The notes under the pieces were generated by a model. It was not told the origin of the DNA, searched no databases, and saw only the letters and a list, made by a program, of their open reading frames with translations. Shown in pieces: positions 5,944-12,691 of a stretch of DNA of 12,717 nucleotides. The position numbers and the translations under genes were made by a program. Origin of the DNA: Desulfobacteraceae bacterium (lineage in GTDB: Bacteria; Desulfobacterota; Desulfobacteria; Desulfobacterales; Desulfobacteraceae); contig WFQS01000585.1 in assembly GCA_015486915.1 (NCBI GenBank), forward strand, positions 1-12,717, given 5' to 3'. Numbering within the stretch: the first letter of the stretch is position 1; the number at the start of each line of letters is the position of its first letter.

Positions 5944-7164
5944 ATGGCAGATCCTTTATTCAGATACCATGTTCCTGGAAATTCCGGATTTGTCGATCCG
6001 GCATCTTTTCTATGGGACACACCGCTTTCAGGGAAACCTGACAGAAGTTCCGGAAAGATCACCTCTCAATTTTTAATAAAAAATTATTTTGAATCTGCAA
6101 AAAAATTTATTCAGCTTTACGATTATAAGATTTTAAAGAAAGGACTGAAATTTAATCTTAAAAAAAATATTTCTTTTACTGATATCTGTCATATTGATAT
6201 TTCCCTTGAAAAACACGGGGCCTTTTATCATCCTGCAAAAATAAGCGTTGAGCTGAACAATGGCAGAATTTTATTCTTTGTTTTGAATGCGGCTGTGTCC
6301 GATGCAGGACTTGCCCTTATTGAAAACGAATACAACACCTTGTCAAAATTGAATAAAAACAATGCAGAATCTTTGATTCCCCGGGTTTTCGGCATGGGAA
6401 AAGTTAATACAGAAAAAGGCTGTGCAGCTTTTTTCCTTGCCGAGTGGTTTAATGATTTTCATGAATTTCATGTCACATCTTCTTCAATTAACTCTGATGA
6501 TGAAAAAAAAATCGGATTATGGGAATCCAATGGTACAATTTCCAAAATTTTATTTCCAAATTATCTGACTATATACGAAAAAGCATCTGAAATTCTTACA
6601 AAATTTTATAAACCTGAAAGCTTTGAGCAGATTTTTCCATGGCATCACGCCGCAGGTGATTTTGTAGTAAAAAGAACGGGCAACGGTTTTGACGTGCGCC
6701 TGATCACAGTCAGAAATTATGGTGCCCTGTTTGGAGCGGTTCCTGATTCACAAGAGTCTGGATCTTCGGAAGCGTTTGGCTCAATGGAAGAGAATAATGA
6801 ACTTATGCTGCACGGACTTCTTTTTTTCTATCTTAATCTCTCCGTGAGAATGCGTGTTGACAGAATTGACGGAACAGGAAACTATTGTCTCATCGACTCA
6901 AGAGTTATCGCTTCTGTTTTAAAAGGCTTTTTAAGAGGACTGTCAAAGAAATATCTGTTAGACGGGACTCAAAAAGACGGGATTCAAAAAAATACTGCAG
7001 ATATTTTTCTTCAATTCGCAGGGCAGTTCAGTTTTGATGAATTCCATGACATGCTTGTAATGATAGTGAATTCATACAATAAAAATGCACCCGAGATGAC
7101 AATTATAAAAGCAAATCTCCTTAAGCACAGTAAACTTTTATTTAAAAAAACATGCATGATGTGA
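5944..7164 (+). CDS. Protein of unknown function, tentatively degenerate kinase-like (APH fold), upstream of dsrA
   Basis: A 406-residue soluble protein with no signal peptide; I do not recognise a named family. Its segment order recalls aminoglycoside-phosphotransferase or protein-kinase folds: a strand FFVLNAAVSD (111-120), a helix ending IENEYNTL (126-133), PRVFGMG (146-152), a hinge-like FFLAEWFNDFHEFHV (163-177), then PWHHAAGDFVV (232-242) where a kinase has its catalytic HGDxxxxN loop, and VRLITVRNYG (251-260) where DFG would be. No strand-3 lysine or DFG is visible, so if the fold is right the protein may not phosphorylate. The C-terminal third is helical. The ATG directly follows the TAG of the TPR gene with no own ribosome site, implying translational coupling. 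The dsr promoter starts 16 bases after its stop, with no terminator between, so read-through into dsrAB is likely. Confidence 0.7.
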   Translation: MADPLFRYHVPGNSGFVDPASFLWDTPLSGKPDRSSGKITSQFLIKNYFESAKKFIQLYDYKILKKGLKFNLKKNISFTDICHIDISLEKHGAFYHPAKISVELNNGRILFFVLNAAVSDAGLALIENEYNTLSKLNKNNAESLIPRVFGMGKVNTEKGCAAFFLAEWFNDFHEFHVTSSSINSDDEKKIGLWESNGTISKILFPNYLTIYEKASEILTKFYKPESFEQIFPWHHAAGDFVVKRTGNGFDVRLITVRNYGALFGAVPDSQESGSSEAFGSMEENNELMLHGLLFFYLNLSVRMRVDRIDGTGNYCLIDSRVIASVLKGFLRGLSKKYLLDGTQKDGIQKNTADIFLQFAGQFSFDEFHDMLVMIVNSYNKNAPEMTIIKANLLKHSKLLFKKTCMM

Positions 7165-7180
7165 AAAATATGCTTTTTTA

Positions 7181-7209
7181 TTGACAAGTCTCTGCAGAAA
7201 CTTTATACA
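7181..7209 (+). promoter_or_regulatory. Probable dsr operon promoter
   Basis: A perfect TTGACA (7181-7186), a 17-base spacer and TATACA (7204-7209) form a near-consensus sigma70-type promoter on the coding strand of dsrA. The predicted start near 7216 leaves a leader of about 260 bases. High expression would fit DsrAB, one of the most abundant proteins of sulfate reducers. Confidence 0.75.
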
Positions 7210-7272
7210 AGCTCTATTAATCTGTTAGGTGGTATGATTTATAATTCTGGTAACTCTAATTTTAGAAAGATT

Positions 7273-7370
7273 ATGATGGCCTGATATGGTATATTTTACA
7301 TATAGATCATCATAGCAACCTTATCCGGGGTGCTTTACCTGGATTAATAATTGTAAGCATGGCTATTGAT
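7273..7370 (+). promoter_or_regulatory. Leader region with mutually exclusive hairpins before dsrA
   Basis: Three pairings are visible. ATGATG (7273-7278) can pair with CATCAT (7308-7313), with an inner ATATG/CATAT. ATCCGGG (7323-7329) pairs with CCTGGAT (7338-7344), with one G-T wobble. ATAGC (7312-7316) pairs with GCTAT (7362-7366), enclosing the second stem. The first and third use overlapping bases, so they cannot coexist. I do not recognise a known riboswitch. From 7371 to 7465 the leader is AT-rich, with a 9-base direct repeat AAATTAACT at 7439 and 7451. Confidence 0.35.
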
Positions 7371-7477
7371 CGGAATTGATGTCCTTTTCCATTTTTTATT
7401 AAAAAATTTAAGGCAAAACAATTTTTATCAAAAAATGTAAATTAACTGTCAAATTAACTATTAACGGAGGTAAGTAA

Positions 7478-8806
7478 ATGGCAAAACATGAAACTCCTTT
7501 ACTGGACCAGCTGGAGTCTGGACCATGGCCGAGTTTTGTCTCTGACCTGAAACAGCAAGCAGAAGTCAGGGCAAAAAATGAAGCAGGTATTGAATTCCAG
7601 ATACCCCAGGATTGCTGCGAAGATCTTCTCGGTGTTCTGGAACTTTCTTACAAACATGGAAGAACACACTGGAAACATGGTGGAATCGTTGGTGTATTCG
7701 GTTATGGTGGCGGCGTTATAGGGCGTTATTGTGACCAGCCGCAGATGTTCCCCGGTGTTGAAGCTTTCCATACGCTGCGTGTAAACCAGCCCGCTGGAAA
7801 ATACTACACCACAAAGTATTTGAGAGATATCATGGAACTCTGGAACCGCAGAGGAAGTGGTCTTACAAATATGCATGGTGCAACAGGCGATATTATTCTT
7901 CTTGGGACAACCACTCCCCAGCTTGAAGAAATTTTTTGGGAGTTGACCCATAATCTGAATCAGGACCTTGGCGGATCAGGCTCCAACCTTCGTACCCCGG
8001 CAGACTGCCTGGGTCAGTCAAGGTGTGAGTTTGCCTGCTATGACACCCAGGATCTCTGTCATTTTCTGACTAATGAGTATCAGGATGAGCTTCACCGCCC
8101 TGCATTCCCGTATAAATTTAAATTTAAATTTGACGGATGTCCTAACTGCTGTGTTGCATCAATTGCACGTTCTGACATGTCCTTTATCGGTACATGGAAA
8201 GATGATATCAGAATTGATCAGGATGCAGTGAATAAATACGTAGAAAATGATGCTGCATATCCTCCTGAAGGCGGAGCACACAAAGGAAGCAGAGACTGGG
8301 GTGAGTTTGACATAGAAAAAGAGGTTCTTGATCTCTGTCCCACACACTGCATGAAATTTGAGAATAAAAAACTCTATATTGATGATGCAAACTGCACACG
8401 CTGCATGCACTGCATAAATGTAATGCCAAGGGCTTTAAAACCAGGCAAGGAAAAAGGATGTTCAATTCTTATAGGTGCAAAGGCTCCTATCCTTGACGGT
8501 GCACAGATGGGATCACTTCTTGTTCCTTTTATGCCGGTTAACGCTGAGAATGACTACGAAGAAATTACTGATCTTATTGATAAAATATGGGATTGGTGGA
8601 TGGAAGAGGCCAAGAACCGCGAAAGAGTTGGCGAGCTTCTCAAACGTCAGGGCTTCCAGAAACTGCTTGAGGTTACAGAACTTGAAGCACTGCCCCAGCA
8701 TGTCCAACATCCGAGGGAGAACCCCTATATCTTCTGGAGAGAAGATGAAGTACCAGGCGGCTTTACCCGTGACATTAAAGAATTCAGAAAATTTCATCAG
8801 AGATAA
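7478..8806 (+). CDS. dsrA: Dissimilatory sulfite reductase, alpha subunit
   Basis: DsrA pairs with DsrB in an alpha2-beta2 enzyme that reduces sulfite, passing sulfur to DsrC, in the cytoplasm. The 442 residues show the full family layout. Cys177, Cys183, Cys221 and Cys225 (DCLGQSRC and GCPNCC) bind the [4Fe-4S] cluster next to the haem site, and the numbers match the Desulfovibrio vulgaris protein. An inserted ferredoxin domain at about 284-318 has Cys287 and CTRCMHC (306-312) for a second cluster. The N-terminal half contains the basic, glycine-rich KHGGIVGVFGYGGGVIGRY (66-84). GGAGG at 7466-7470 lies 7 bases before the ATG. It is first in the dsrA-dsrB-dsrD-dsrN series, 15 bases before dsrB. 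Presence of DsrD supports the reductive type. Nothing is truncated. Confidence 0.98.
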   Translation: MAKHETPLLDQLESGPWPSFVSDLKQQAEVRAKNEAGIEFQIPQDCCEDLLGVLELSYKHGRTHWKHGGIVGVFGYGGGVIGRYCDQPQMFPGVEAFHTLRVNQPAGKYYTTKYLRDIMELWNRRGSGLTNMHGATGDIILLGTTTPQLEEIFWELTHNLNQDLGGSGSNLRTPADCLGQSRCEFACYDTQDLCHFLTNEYQDELHRPAFPYKFKFKFDGCPNCCVASIARSDMSFIGTWKDDIRIDQDAVNKYVENDAAYPPEGGAHKGSRDWGEFDIEKEVLDLCPTHCMKFENKKLYIDDANCTRCMHCINVMPRALKPGKEKGCSILIGAKAPILDGAQMGSLLVPFMPVNAENDYEEITDLIDKIWDWWMEEAKNRERVGELLKRQGFQKLLEVTELEALPQHVQHPRENPYIFWREDEVPGGFTRDIKEFRKFHQR

Positions 8807-8821
8807 GGAGGGAGAATAACA

Positions 8822-9970
8822 ATGGCATTTATATCATCTGGTTATAATCCAGACAAACCGATGGAGAACAGGATTACAGACATCGGCCCAAGAAAATATG
8901 ATGAATTTTATCCTTCTGTAATTGCAAAGAATAAAGGCAAATGGGCATACCACGAGATCCTTGAGCCTGGCGTACTTGTACATGTTGCAGAATCAGGAGA
9001 TGAGGTTTATACAGTCAGGGTTGGCGGCGCACGTTTCATGAGTACAACCCATATTGAAGAAATCTGCCAGATTGCTGACAAGCACTGTGACGGACATCTT
9101 CGTTTTACAACAAGAAACAATATTGAGTTCATGGTTGATTCCAAGGACAAAGTAGAGCCCCTTAAAAATGATCTCAAAAGCAGAAAATTTGCCGGCGGCA
9201 GTTTAAAATTCCCAATTGGCGGAACAGGCGCAGGTATCACAAATATAGTTCATACCCAGGGCTGGATTCACTGCCATACACCTGCAACGGATGCTTCAGG
9301 TACAGTAAAGTCTACAATGGATGCACTGTTCAGTGATTTCCAGGATATGAGACTTCCTGCGCATTTAAGAGTTTCCATGGCATGCTGTCTGAATATGTGC
9401 GGTGCTGTTCACTGCTCTGATATCGCAATCCTCGGTTATCACAGAAAACCCCCGATGATTGACCATGAATACCTTGATAAAATGTGCGAGCTTCCCCTTG
9501 CAGTTGCAGCATGCCCGACTTCTGCAATTAAACCGGCCAAGGTTAAACTTGAAGACGGAACAGAAGTTAAATCAGTTGCTGTAAATAATGAAAGGTGCAT
9601 GTTCTGCGGCAACTGCTACACCATGTGTCCGTCTATGCCCCTTGCAGATGCTGAAGGTGACGGTATTGTTCTCATGGCAGGTGGAAAGATATCCAACACA
9701 AGAAGTATGCCTAAATTTTCCAAGGTTGTTGTTGCGTTTATTCCAAATGAAGTACCAAGATGGCCGACCATGACAGATACCATAAAAAAAATGGTTGAGG
9801 CTTACGCAAAAGGCGCCAATAAATACGAGCGTCTCGGGGAGTGGGCTGACAGAATTGGATGGGAAAAGTTTTTTGAAGTGTGTGAGCTTGATTTTACCCA
9901 TCATCTCATTGATGACTTCCGTCAGCAGGCATATAGCTCATGGCGCCAGAGCTCTCAGTTTAAGTTCTAA
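8822..9970 (+). CDS. dsrB: Dissimilatory sulfite reductase, beta subunit
   Basis: The catalytic partner of DsrA; in characterised enzymes the functional sirohaem sits at the site whose [4Fe-4S] cluster is held by DsrB. The expected ligands are present and at the same positions as in Desulfovibrio vulgaris: Cys151 (WIHCHTP), Cys188-Cys189 (SMACCLNMC) and Cys193. A ferredoxin domain at about 228-270 carries Cys231 (ACPTSA), then CMFCGNC (259-265), followed by Cys269. At 382 residues the length is normal. AAGGAGG ends about 9 bases before the ATG. The gene lies 15 bases after dsrA, in one transcript. A run of T (9971-9979) follows the stop codon without a strong stem before it, and a hairpin at 10013-10048 separates it from dsrD. 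Confidence 0.98.
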   Translation: MAFISSGYNPDKPMENRITDIGPRKYDEFYPSVIAKNKGKWAYHEILEPGVLVHVAESGDEVYTVRVGGARFMSTTHIEEICQIADKHCDGHLRFTTRNNIEFMVDSKDKVEPLKNDLKSRKFAGGSLKFPIGGTGAGITNIVHTQGWIHCHTPATDASGTVKSTMDALFSDFQDMRLPAHLRVSMACCLNMCGAVHCSDIAILGYHRKPPMIDHEYLDKMCELPLAVAACPTSAIKPAKVKLEDGTEVKSVAVNNERCMFCGNCYTMCPSMPLADAEGDGIVLMAGGKISNTRSMPKFSKVVVAFIPNEVPRWPTMTDTIKKMVEAYAKGANKYERLGEWADRIGWEKFFEVCELDFTHHLIDDFRQQAYSSWRQSSQFKF

Positions 9971-10012
9971 TTTTTTTTACAGCTTTAACTGAAATTTTAG
10001 TATATTATGATA

Positions 10013-10048
10013 AACAGCCGGAGCGCAGATAAGAGCACTCCGGCTGTT
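10013..10048 (+). terminator. Hairpin between dsrB and dsrD, possible attenuator or processing stem
   Basis: AACAGCCGGAG (10013-10023) pairs perfectly with CTCCGGCTGTT (10038-10048) around a 14-base loop. Only ATCTTTTA follows rather than a clean T-run, so full termination is unlikely. A partial terminator or a stem that stabilises the dsrAB message would give more DsrAB than DsrD and DsrN. Confidence 0.55.
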
Positions 10049-10088
10049 ATCTTTTAATGGATAAGATAATGGACAGGGAGTAAAAATC

Positions 10089-10346
10089 ATGAGCGATCTT
10101 TTAAATGACAAAGAAGCGGCAAGCAAAGCTGTTGTTGATTTTATTAAAGCTAAATCAAAAACAAAATCAAAATTTTATTTTAAAGATTTTTCCAAGGTGT
10201 TTCCCGATGATAAGCTGAGGGCCATAAAAAAAGTTATTAACCAGATGGTTAAGGATGAAGTCCTTGAATACTGGTCAAGCGGAAGTACCACCATGTATGG
10301 CCTGGCAGGTGCAGGTAAACAGCACGCATCAGAGGGCGAAGAGTAG
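10089..10346 (+). CDS. dsrD: DsrD, small activator of dissimilatory sulfite reductase
   Basis: An 85-residue cytoplasmic protein with the sequence pattern of DsrD, a winged-helix protein found with dsrAB in sulfate reducers. Family work shows that it binds and activates DsrAB allosterically rather than acting as a DNA-binding repressor. Visible landmarks are the helix ASKAVVDFIKAKSKTKSKFY (11-30), KDFSKVFPDDKLRAIKKVIN and the wing VLEYWSSGSTTMYGLAG (58-74). The tail HASEGEE is acidic. Length is close to the usual 78 residues. GGAG at 10077-10080 lies 8 bases before the ATG. It comes 118 bases after dsrB, beyond a stable hairpin, so its dose may be set below that of DsrAB. Its presence marks the pathway as reductive. 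Confidence 0.95.
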   Translation: MSDLLNDKEAASKAVVDFIKAKSKTKSKFYFKDFSKVFPDDKLRAIKKVINQMVKDEVLEYWSSGSTTMYGLAGAGKQHASEGEE

Positions 10347-10404
10347 TTTTAACTTAACTTTTGGATTTGACTGCTGTAATAAATTTACATGTGTTCAGAA
10401 TTGT

Positions 10405-10490
10405 GACAGGGTCAGGCTTTCCTTATCATGCCTTTTTATCTGTTTATACCGGACTTTGATAAAGGCACGATAAAAAGAGCCTGACCTGTC
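10405..10490. repeat. Long imperfect palindrome between dsrD and dsrN
   Basis: GACAGGGTCAGGCT at the left end pairs with AGCCTGACCTGTC at the right end with one bulged G. The inner arms (ATCATGCCTTTTTATC against GATAAAGGCACGAT) pair imperfectly, leaving a loop of about 17 bases. The whole 86-base unit can form one hairpin. There is no T-run after it. It may be a partial terminator, a processing site, or a third non-autonomous repeat family with one copy here. Confidence 0.6.
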
Positions 10491-10548
10491 TATTTGATGA
10501 AATTTGAAGACAAATATTACAATTTAAAAAGAATATTGTGGCTGTACC

Positions 10549-11982
10549 ATGCATCAGACAAAAAGTGTTCCCGGGCTGATAATAGCAGGATTGAGCGGAG
10601 GCTCCGGGAAAACGATCATATCCCTCGGTATAACAGCTGCCTGGAAAAACCTCGATATAAAAGTTGCCTCCTTTAAAAAAGGGCCTGATTATATTGATGC
10701 GGGCTGGCTTGCAAAGGCGGCTGGAAGGCCCTGTTATAACCTTGATACTTACCTTTGTGCCTCATCCGAGGTTAGAAATTCATTTGAAAAATATTCAGTA
10801 AACTCAGATATCGTGCTTGTTGAAGGAAACAGAGGCCTTTATGACGGCATCGATACATATGGGAAAACAAGTACCGCAGAAATAGCAAAATTATTGAATC
10901 TGCCGGTTTTGCTTGTGCTGGACTGTACGAAATCCACCCGCACCATGGCTGCCCTTGTGATGGGGTGCATGCATTTTGATCCTGAACTTGATATTATGGG
11001 GGTTGTACTTAACCGGGTTGCAGGAAAAAGGCATGAGGGCAAGGTAAGGGATAATATAAAAAAATTCTGTAAAATTCCTGTTTTTGGTGCTGTTCCAAAG
11101 CTTACTGGAAAAAACTTCCCCGAGAGACATATGGGGCTTGTACCCTATGTTGAAAATTCTCTTGCTTCGGCTTCCATTGCAGGTGCTGCAAAGATTGCAA
11201 ATAAGCATATTGATCTTGAAGGTATTTACAGAGCCTGCAAACTGAGAGCCGGTAAAATAAAAAATGACGATGATGTTAAGGCCGGGAATGTGATTGAGAA
11301 ACATAAAAAAAAACCCGCAGGCAAATCGTGTGTAATAGGTGTTATAAGGGATTCAGCATTTCAGTTTTATTATCCCGATAACCTTGAAGCCCTTGAGGAA
11401 AAAGGCGCAAAGCTTAAATTCATAAGCCCTTTAAGGGAAAATTTTGTCCCGCCTGTTGATGCCATCTATATGGGAGGGGGGTTTCCTGAAACCCACGCCA
11501 GAGAACTTGCAGCGAATAAAGCCTTTCGTGAAAATCTTAAACATCTTGCTGAAAAAGGACTGCCGGTTTACGCAGAATGTGGAGGATTGATATTCCTTGG
11601 AAAAAATATGAATCTTGACGGTGAGGTGTTTCCAATGGCAGGGATATTGCCGGTGAGTTTCGGCCTTTCAAAAAGACCTGTGGGACATGGTTATACAAAG
11701 GTAAAAGTTATTAATAAAAATCCATTCTATAAAATTGGAGAAACCATTAAAGGCCATGAATTCAGGTACTCGTCAATTATTGATATCGAATACCACAGGG
11801 ATGATATGGCTTTTGCCATGGAAAGGGGAAAGGGAATCATAGATAAAATGGACGGGTTCTGCAGATACAACGTACTTGGGACCTATACACATATTATGGC
11901 TGCGGCCACTCCTTCCTGGGCAGAGTCAATTGTAAAAAAAGCGATCCAGTATAACCGCCATGAGGCGGCCGCTCTGATATAA
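10549..11982 (+). CDS. dsrN: DsrN: CobB/CbiA-type glutamine amidotransferase, probable siroheme amidase
   Basis: The 477-residue protein has the two-domain build of cobyrinate a,c-diamide synthase. The ATP domain shows a Walker A-type GLSGGSGKT (14-22), KKGPDYID (43-50) and EGNRGLYDG (92-100). The class I glutamine amidotransferase domain (about 262-460) shows YMGGGFPETH, the nucleophile Cys344 in YAECGGLIFL, and His448 in LGTYTHIM. The enzyme amidates acetate side chains of a tetrapyrrole using glutamine and ATP. Linked to dsr genes, the homologue DsrN is held to convert sirohaem to the sirohaem amide found in DsrAB, which I prefer over cobalamin synthesis because no other cob gene is near. 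An in-frame TAA lies 21 bases upstream, so the ATG is well fixed despite a weak ribosome site. Residues 468-477 (YNRHEAAALI) and the stop codon come from repeat copies F and G. Confidence 0.9.
   Translation: MHQTKSVPGLIIAGLSGGSGKTIISLGITAAWKNLDIKVASFKKGPDYIDAGWLAKAAGRPCYNLDTYLCASSEVRNSFEKYSVNSDIVLVEGNRGLYDGIDTYGKTSTAEIAKLLNLPVLLVLDCTKSTRTMAALVMGCMHFDPELDIMGVVLNRVAGKRHEGKVRDNIKKFCKIPVFGAVPKLTGKNFPERHMGLVPYVENSLASASIAGAAKIANKHIDLEGIYRACKLRAGKIKNDDDVKAGNVIEKHKKKPAGKSCVIGVIRDSAFQFYYPDNLEALEEKGAKLKFISPLRENFVPPVDAIYMGGGFPETHARELAANKAFRENLKHLAEKGLPVYAECGGLIFLGKNMNLDGEVFPMAGILPVSFGLSKRPVGHGYTKVKVINKNPFYKIGETIKGHEFRYSSIIDIEYHRDDMAFAMERGKGIIDKMDGFCRYNVLGTYTHIMAAATPSWAESIVKKAIQYNRHEAAALI
11950..11975 (+). 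repeat. Dispersed short repeat, copy F (inside the dsrN coding end)
   Basis: TATAACCGCCATGAGGCGG is read in frame as the last residues of DsrN. CCGCC and GGCGG close the ATGA loop; other copies have CGGCC/GGCCG, so the stem is kept by a paired change. Copy G follows 28 bases later in the same orientation, giving a tandem pair. Confidence 0.75.
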
Positions 11983-12057
11983 CGGCCATGAGGCCTATCT
12001 GAACTACGTTCCAGCGCCTCAAAAAATCAAAGATTTTGACGAACATGGAAAGAGCAT
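11978..12057 (+). repeat. Dispersed short repeat, copy G (full length, supplies the dsrN stop)
   Basis: It starts TATAACGGCCATGAGGCC, and its TAA is the dsrN stop codon. GCCTCA and AAAATCAAAGATTTT follow, then CGAACAT and AAGAGCAT, which are shared with copy C. It lies in the 3' untranslated end of the dsr transcript, about 20 bases before the terminator. Confidence 0.8.
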
Positions 12058-12077
12058 TTGTGACTCTGTCAAATTAA

Positions 12078-12116
12078 AAAAAGGCTTTGCCCGGATCAAA
12101 CGGGCAAAGCCTTTTT
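12078..12116. terminator. Strong bidirectional terminator between dsrN and cytochrome c3
   Basis: A perfect 16-bp stem (AAAAAGGCTTTGCCCG, 12078-12093, with its complement at 12101-12116) closes a 7-base loop. T-runs occur on both strands at the stem foot. It should end the dsr operon from the left and the convergent cytochrome gene from the right. Confidence 0.92.
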
Positions 12117-12139
12117 AAGTTTTAACGTTTTTTTAGATT

Positions 12140-12610
12140 TTATTTCTTCTTTTTTCTCTTCTTCTTGGCATGGCACTGTTTACATGATGTGGGAGCAGGC
12201 CCTTTTACCTTACCGGTTTTCTTTTTGTTAAAAGCCTTGTGGCAGCTTTTGCAGTTCTCATGCATTGCATACTCATAATACTTTTTGATCTTCTCTTTTT
12301 TGGAGAGTTTCTCACCTCTCACTCTCTTAGTGGCCTTGTGACATTCAATACATCTGTGAACATCATCGGTCATTTTAAGATTGTTAAGGGGTTTGTGGTC
12401 TGCATCATGATGGCATTCACCGCATTTGAGTTTAAATTCTTCAATGTGCTTTTTGTGTGGAAACGCCACAGGCCCTTTTTTATGCTTTTTAAATGCCTTT
12501 TCGTACAGATGCATTGTATCGGGAGGCGCTGTCCCGGCATAAATTCCTGTGGAAGCAAAGAGAAGAGCTACACCAATGGTAACCAGCAGAATTAATAATT
12601 TTTTGCTCAT
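12140..12610 (-). CDS. Periplasmic tetraheme cytochrome c3
   Basis: A 156-residue class III c-type cytochrome. Residues 1-25 are a signal peptide with likely cleavage after IYA. Four CxxCH haem sites are visible: CGECH (63-67), CIECH (87-91), CKSCH (120-124) and CKQCH (143-147). His52 and His55 in FPHKKH, His68 and His117 are candidate distal ligands, as in the cytochrome c3 fold. In sulfate reducers such proteins take electrons from periplasmic hydrogenases and formate dehydrogenases and pass them to membrane complexes. The protein is very basic, and its last residues after the fourth haem are almost all Lys and Arg, which would favour docking to acidic partners. GGAG lies about 11 bases before the ATG. 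It converges on the dsr operon over a shared terminator, so it is transcribed separately. Confidence 0.93.
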   Translation of the reverse strand: MSKKLLILLVTIGVALLFASTGIYAGTAPPDTMHLYEKAFKKHKKGPVAFPHKKHIEEFKLKCGECHHDADHKPLNNLKMTDDVHRCIECHKATKRVRGEKLSKKEKIKKYYEYAMHENCKSCHKAFNKKKTGKVKGPAPTSCKQCHAKKKRKKKK

Positions 12611-12668
12611 AATTACTTACACTCCATTAATCGTTAATAATTTGATTCACCCTAACCGTTTTATAAAT

Positions 12669-12691
12669 AAACAGCATTGTCACTGCTGTTT
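12669..12691. promoter_or_regulatory. Inverted repeat upstream of cytochrome c3
   Basis: AAACAGCA (12669-12676) and TGCTGTTT (12684-12691) form a perfect 8-bp dyad with a 7-base spacer, 59-81 bases before the cytochrome start codon. It may be an operator, or a terminator of an upstream minus-strand gene beyond the window. No clear promoter is seen in 12611-12717. Confidence 0.4.

Noticed and set aside
7216..7477. Known riboswitch (cobalamin, SAM or molybdenum cofactor) in the dsrA leader
   Set aside because: None of the conserved core sequences of these classes is visible; only generic competing stems are seen.
7499..9904. Several minus-strand open frames of 65-150 codons across dsrA and dsrB
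   Set aside because: They are shadows of two firmly identified genes, with no motifs, ribosome sites or promoters.
10494..10676. 60-codon plus-strand open frame overlapping the dsrN start
   Set aside because: It overlaps the ATP-binding part of dsrN in another frame and resembles no protein; the conserved Walker motif fixes the real frame.
146..12057. CRISPR array interpretation of the repeated TATAAC...ATGAGGC units
   Set aside because: Units are far apart, occur on both strands and lack regular spacers. No cas gene is present.
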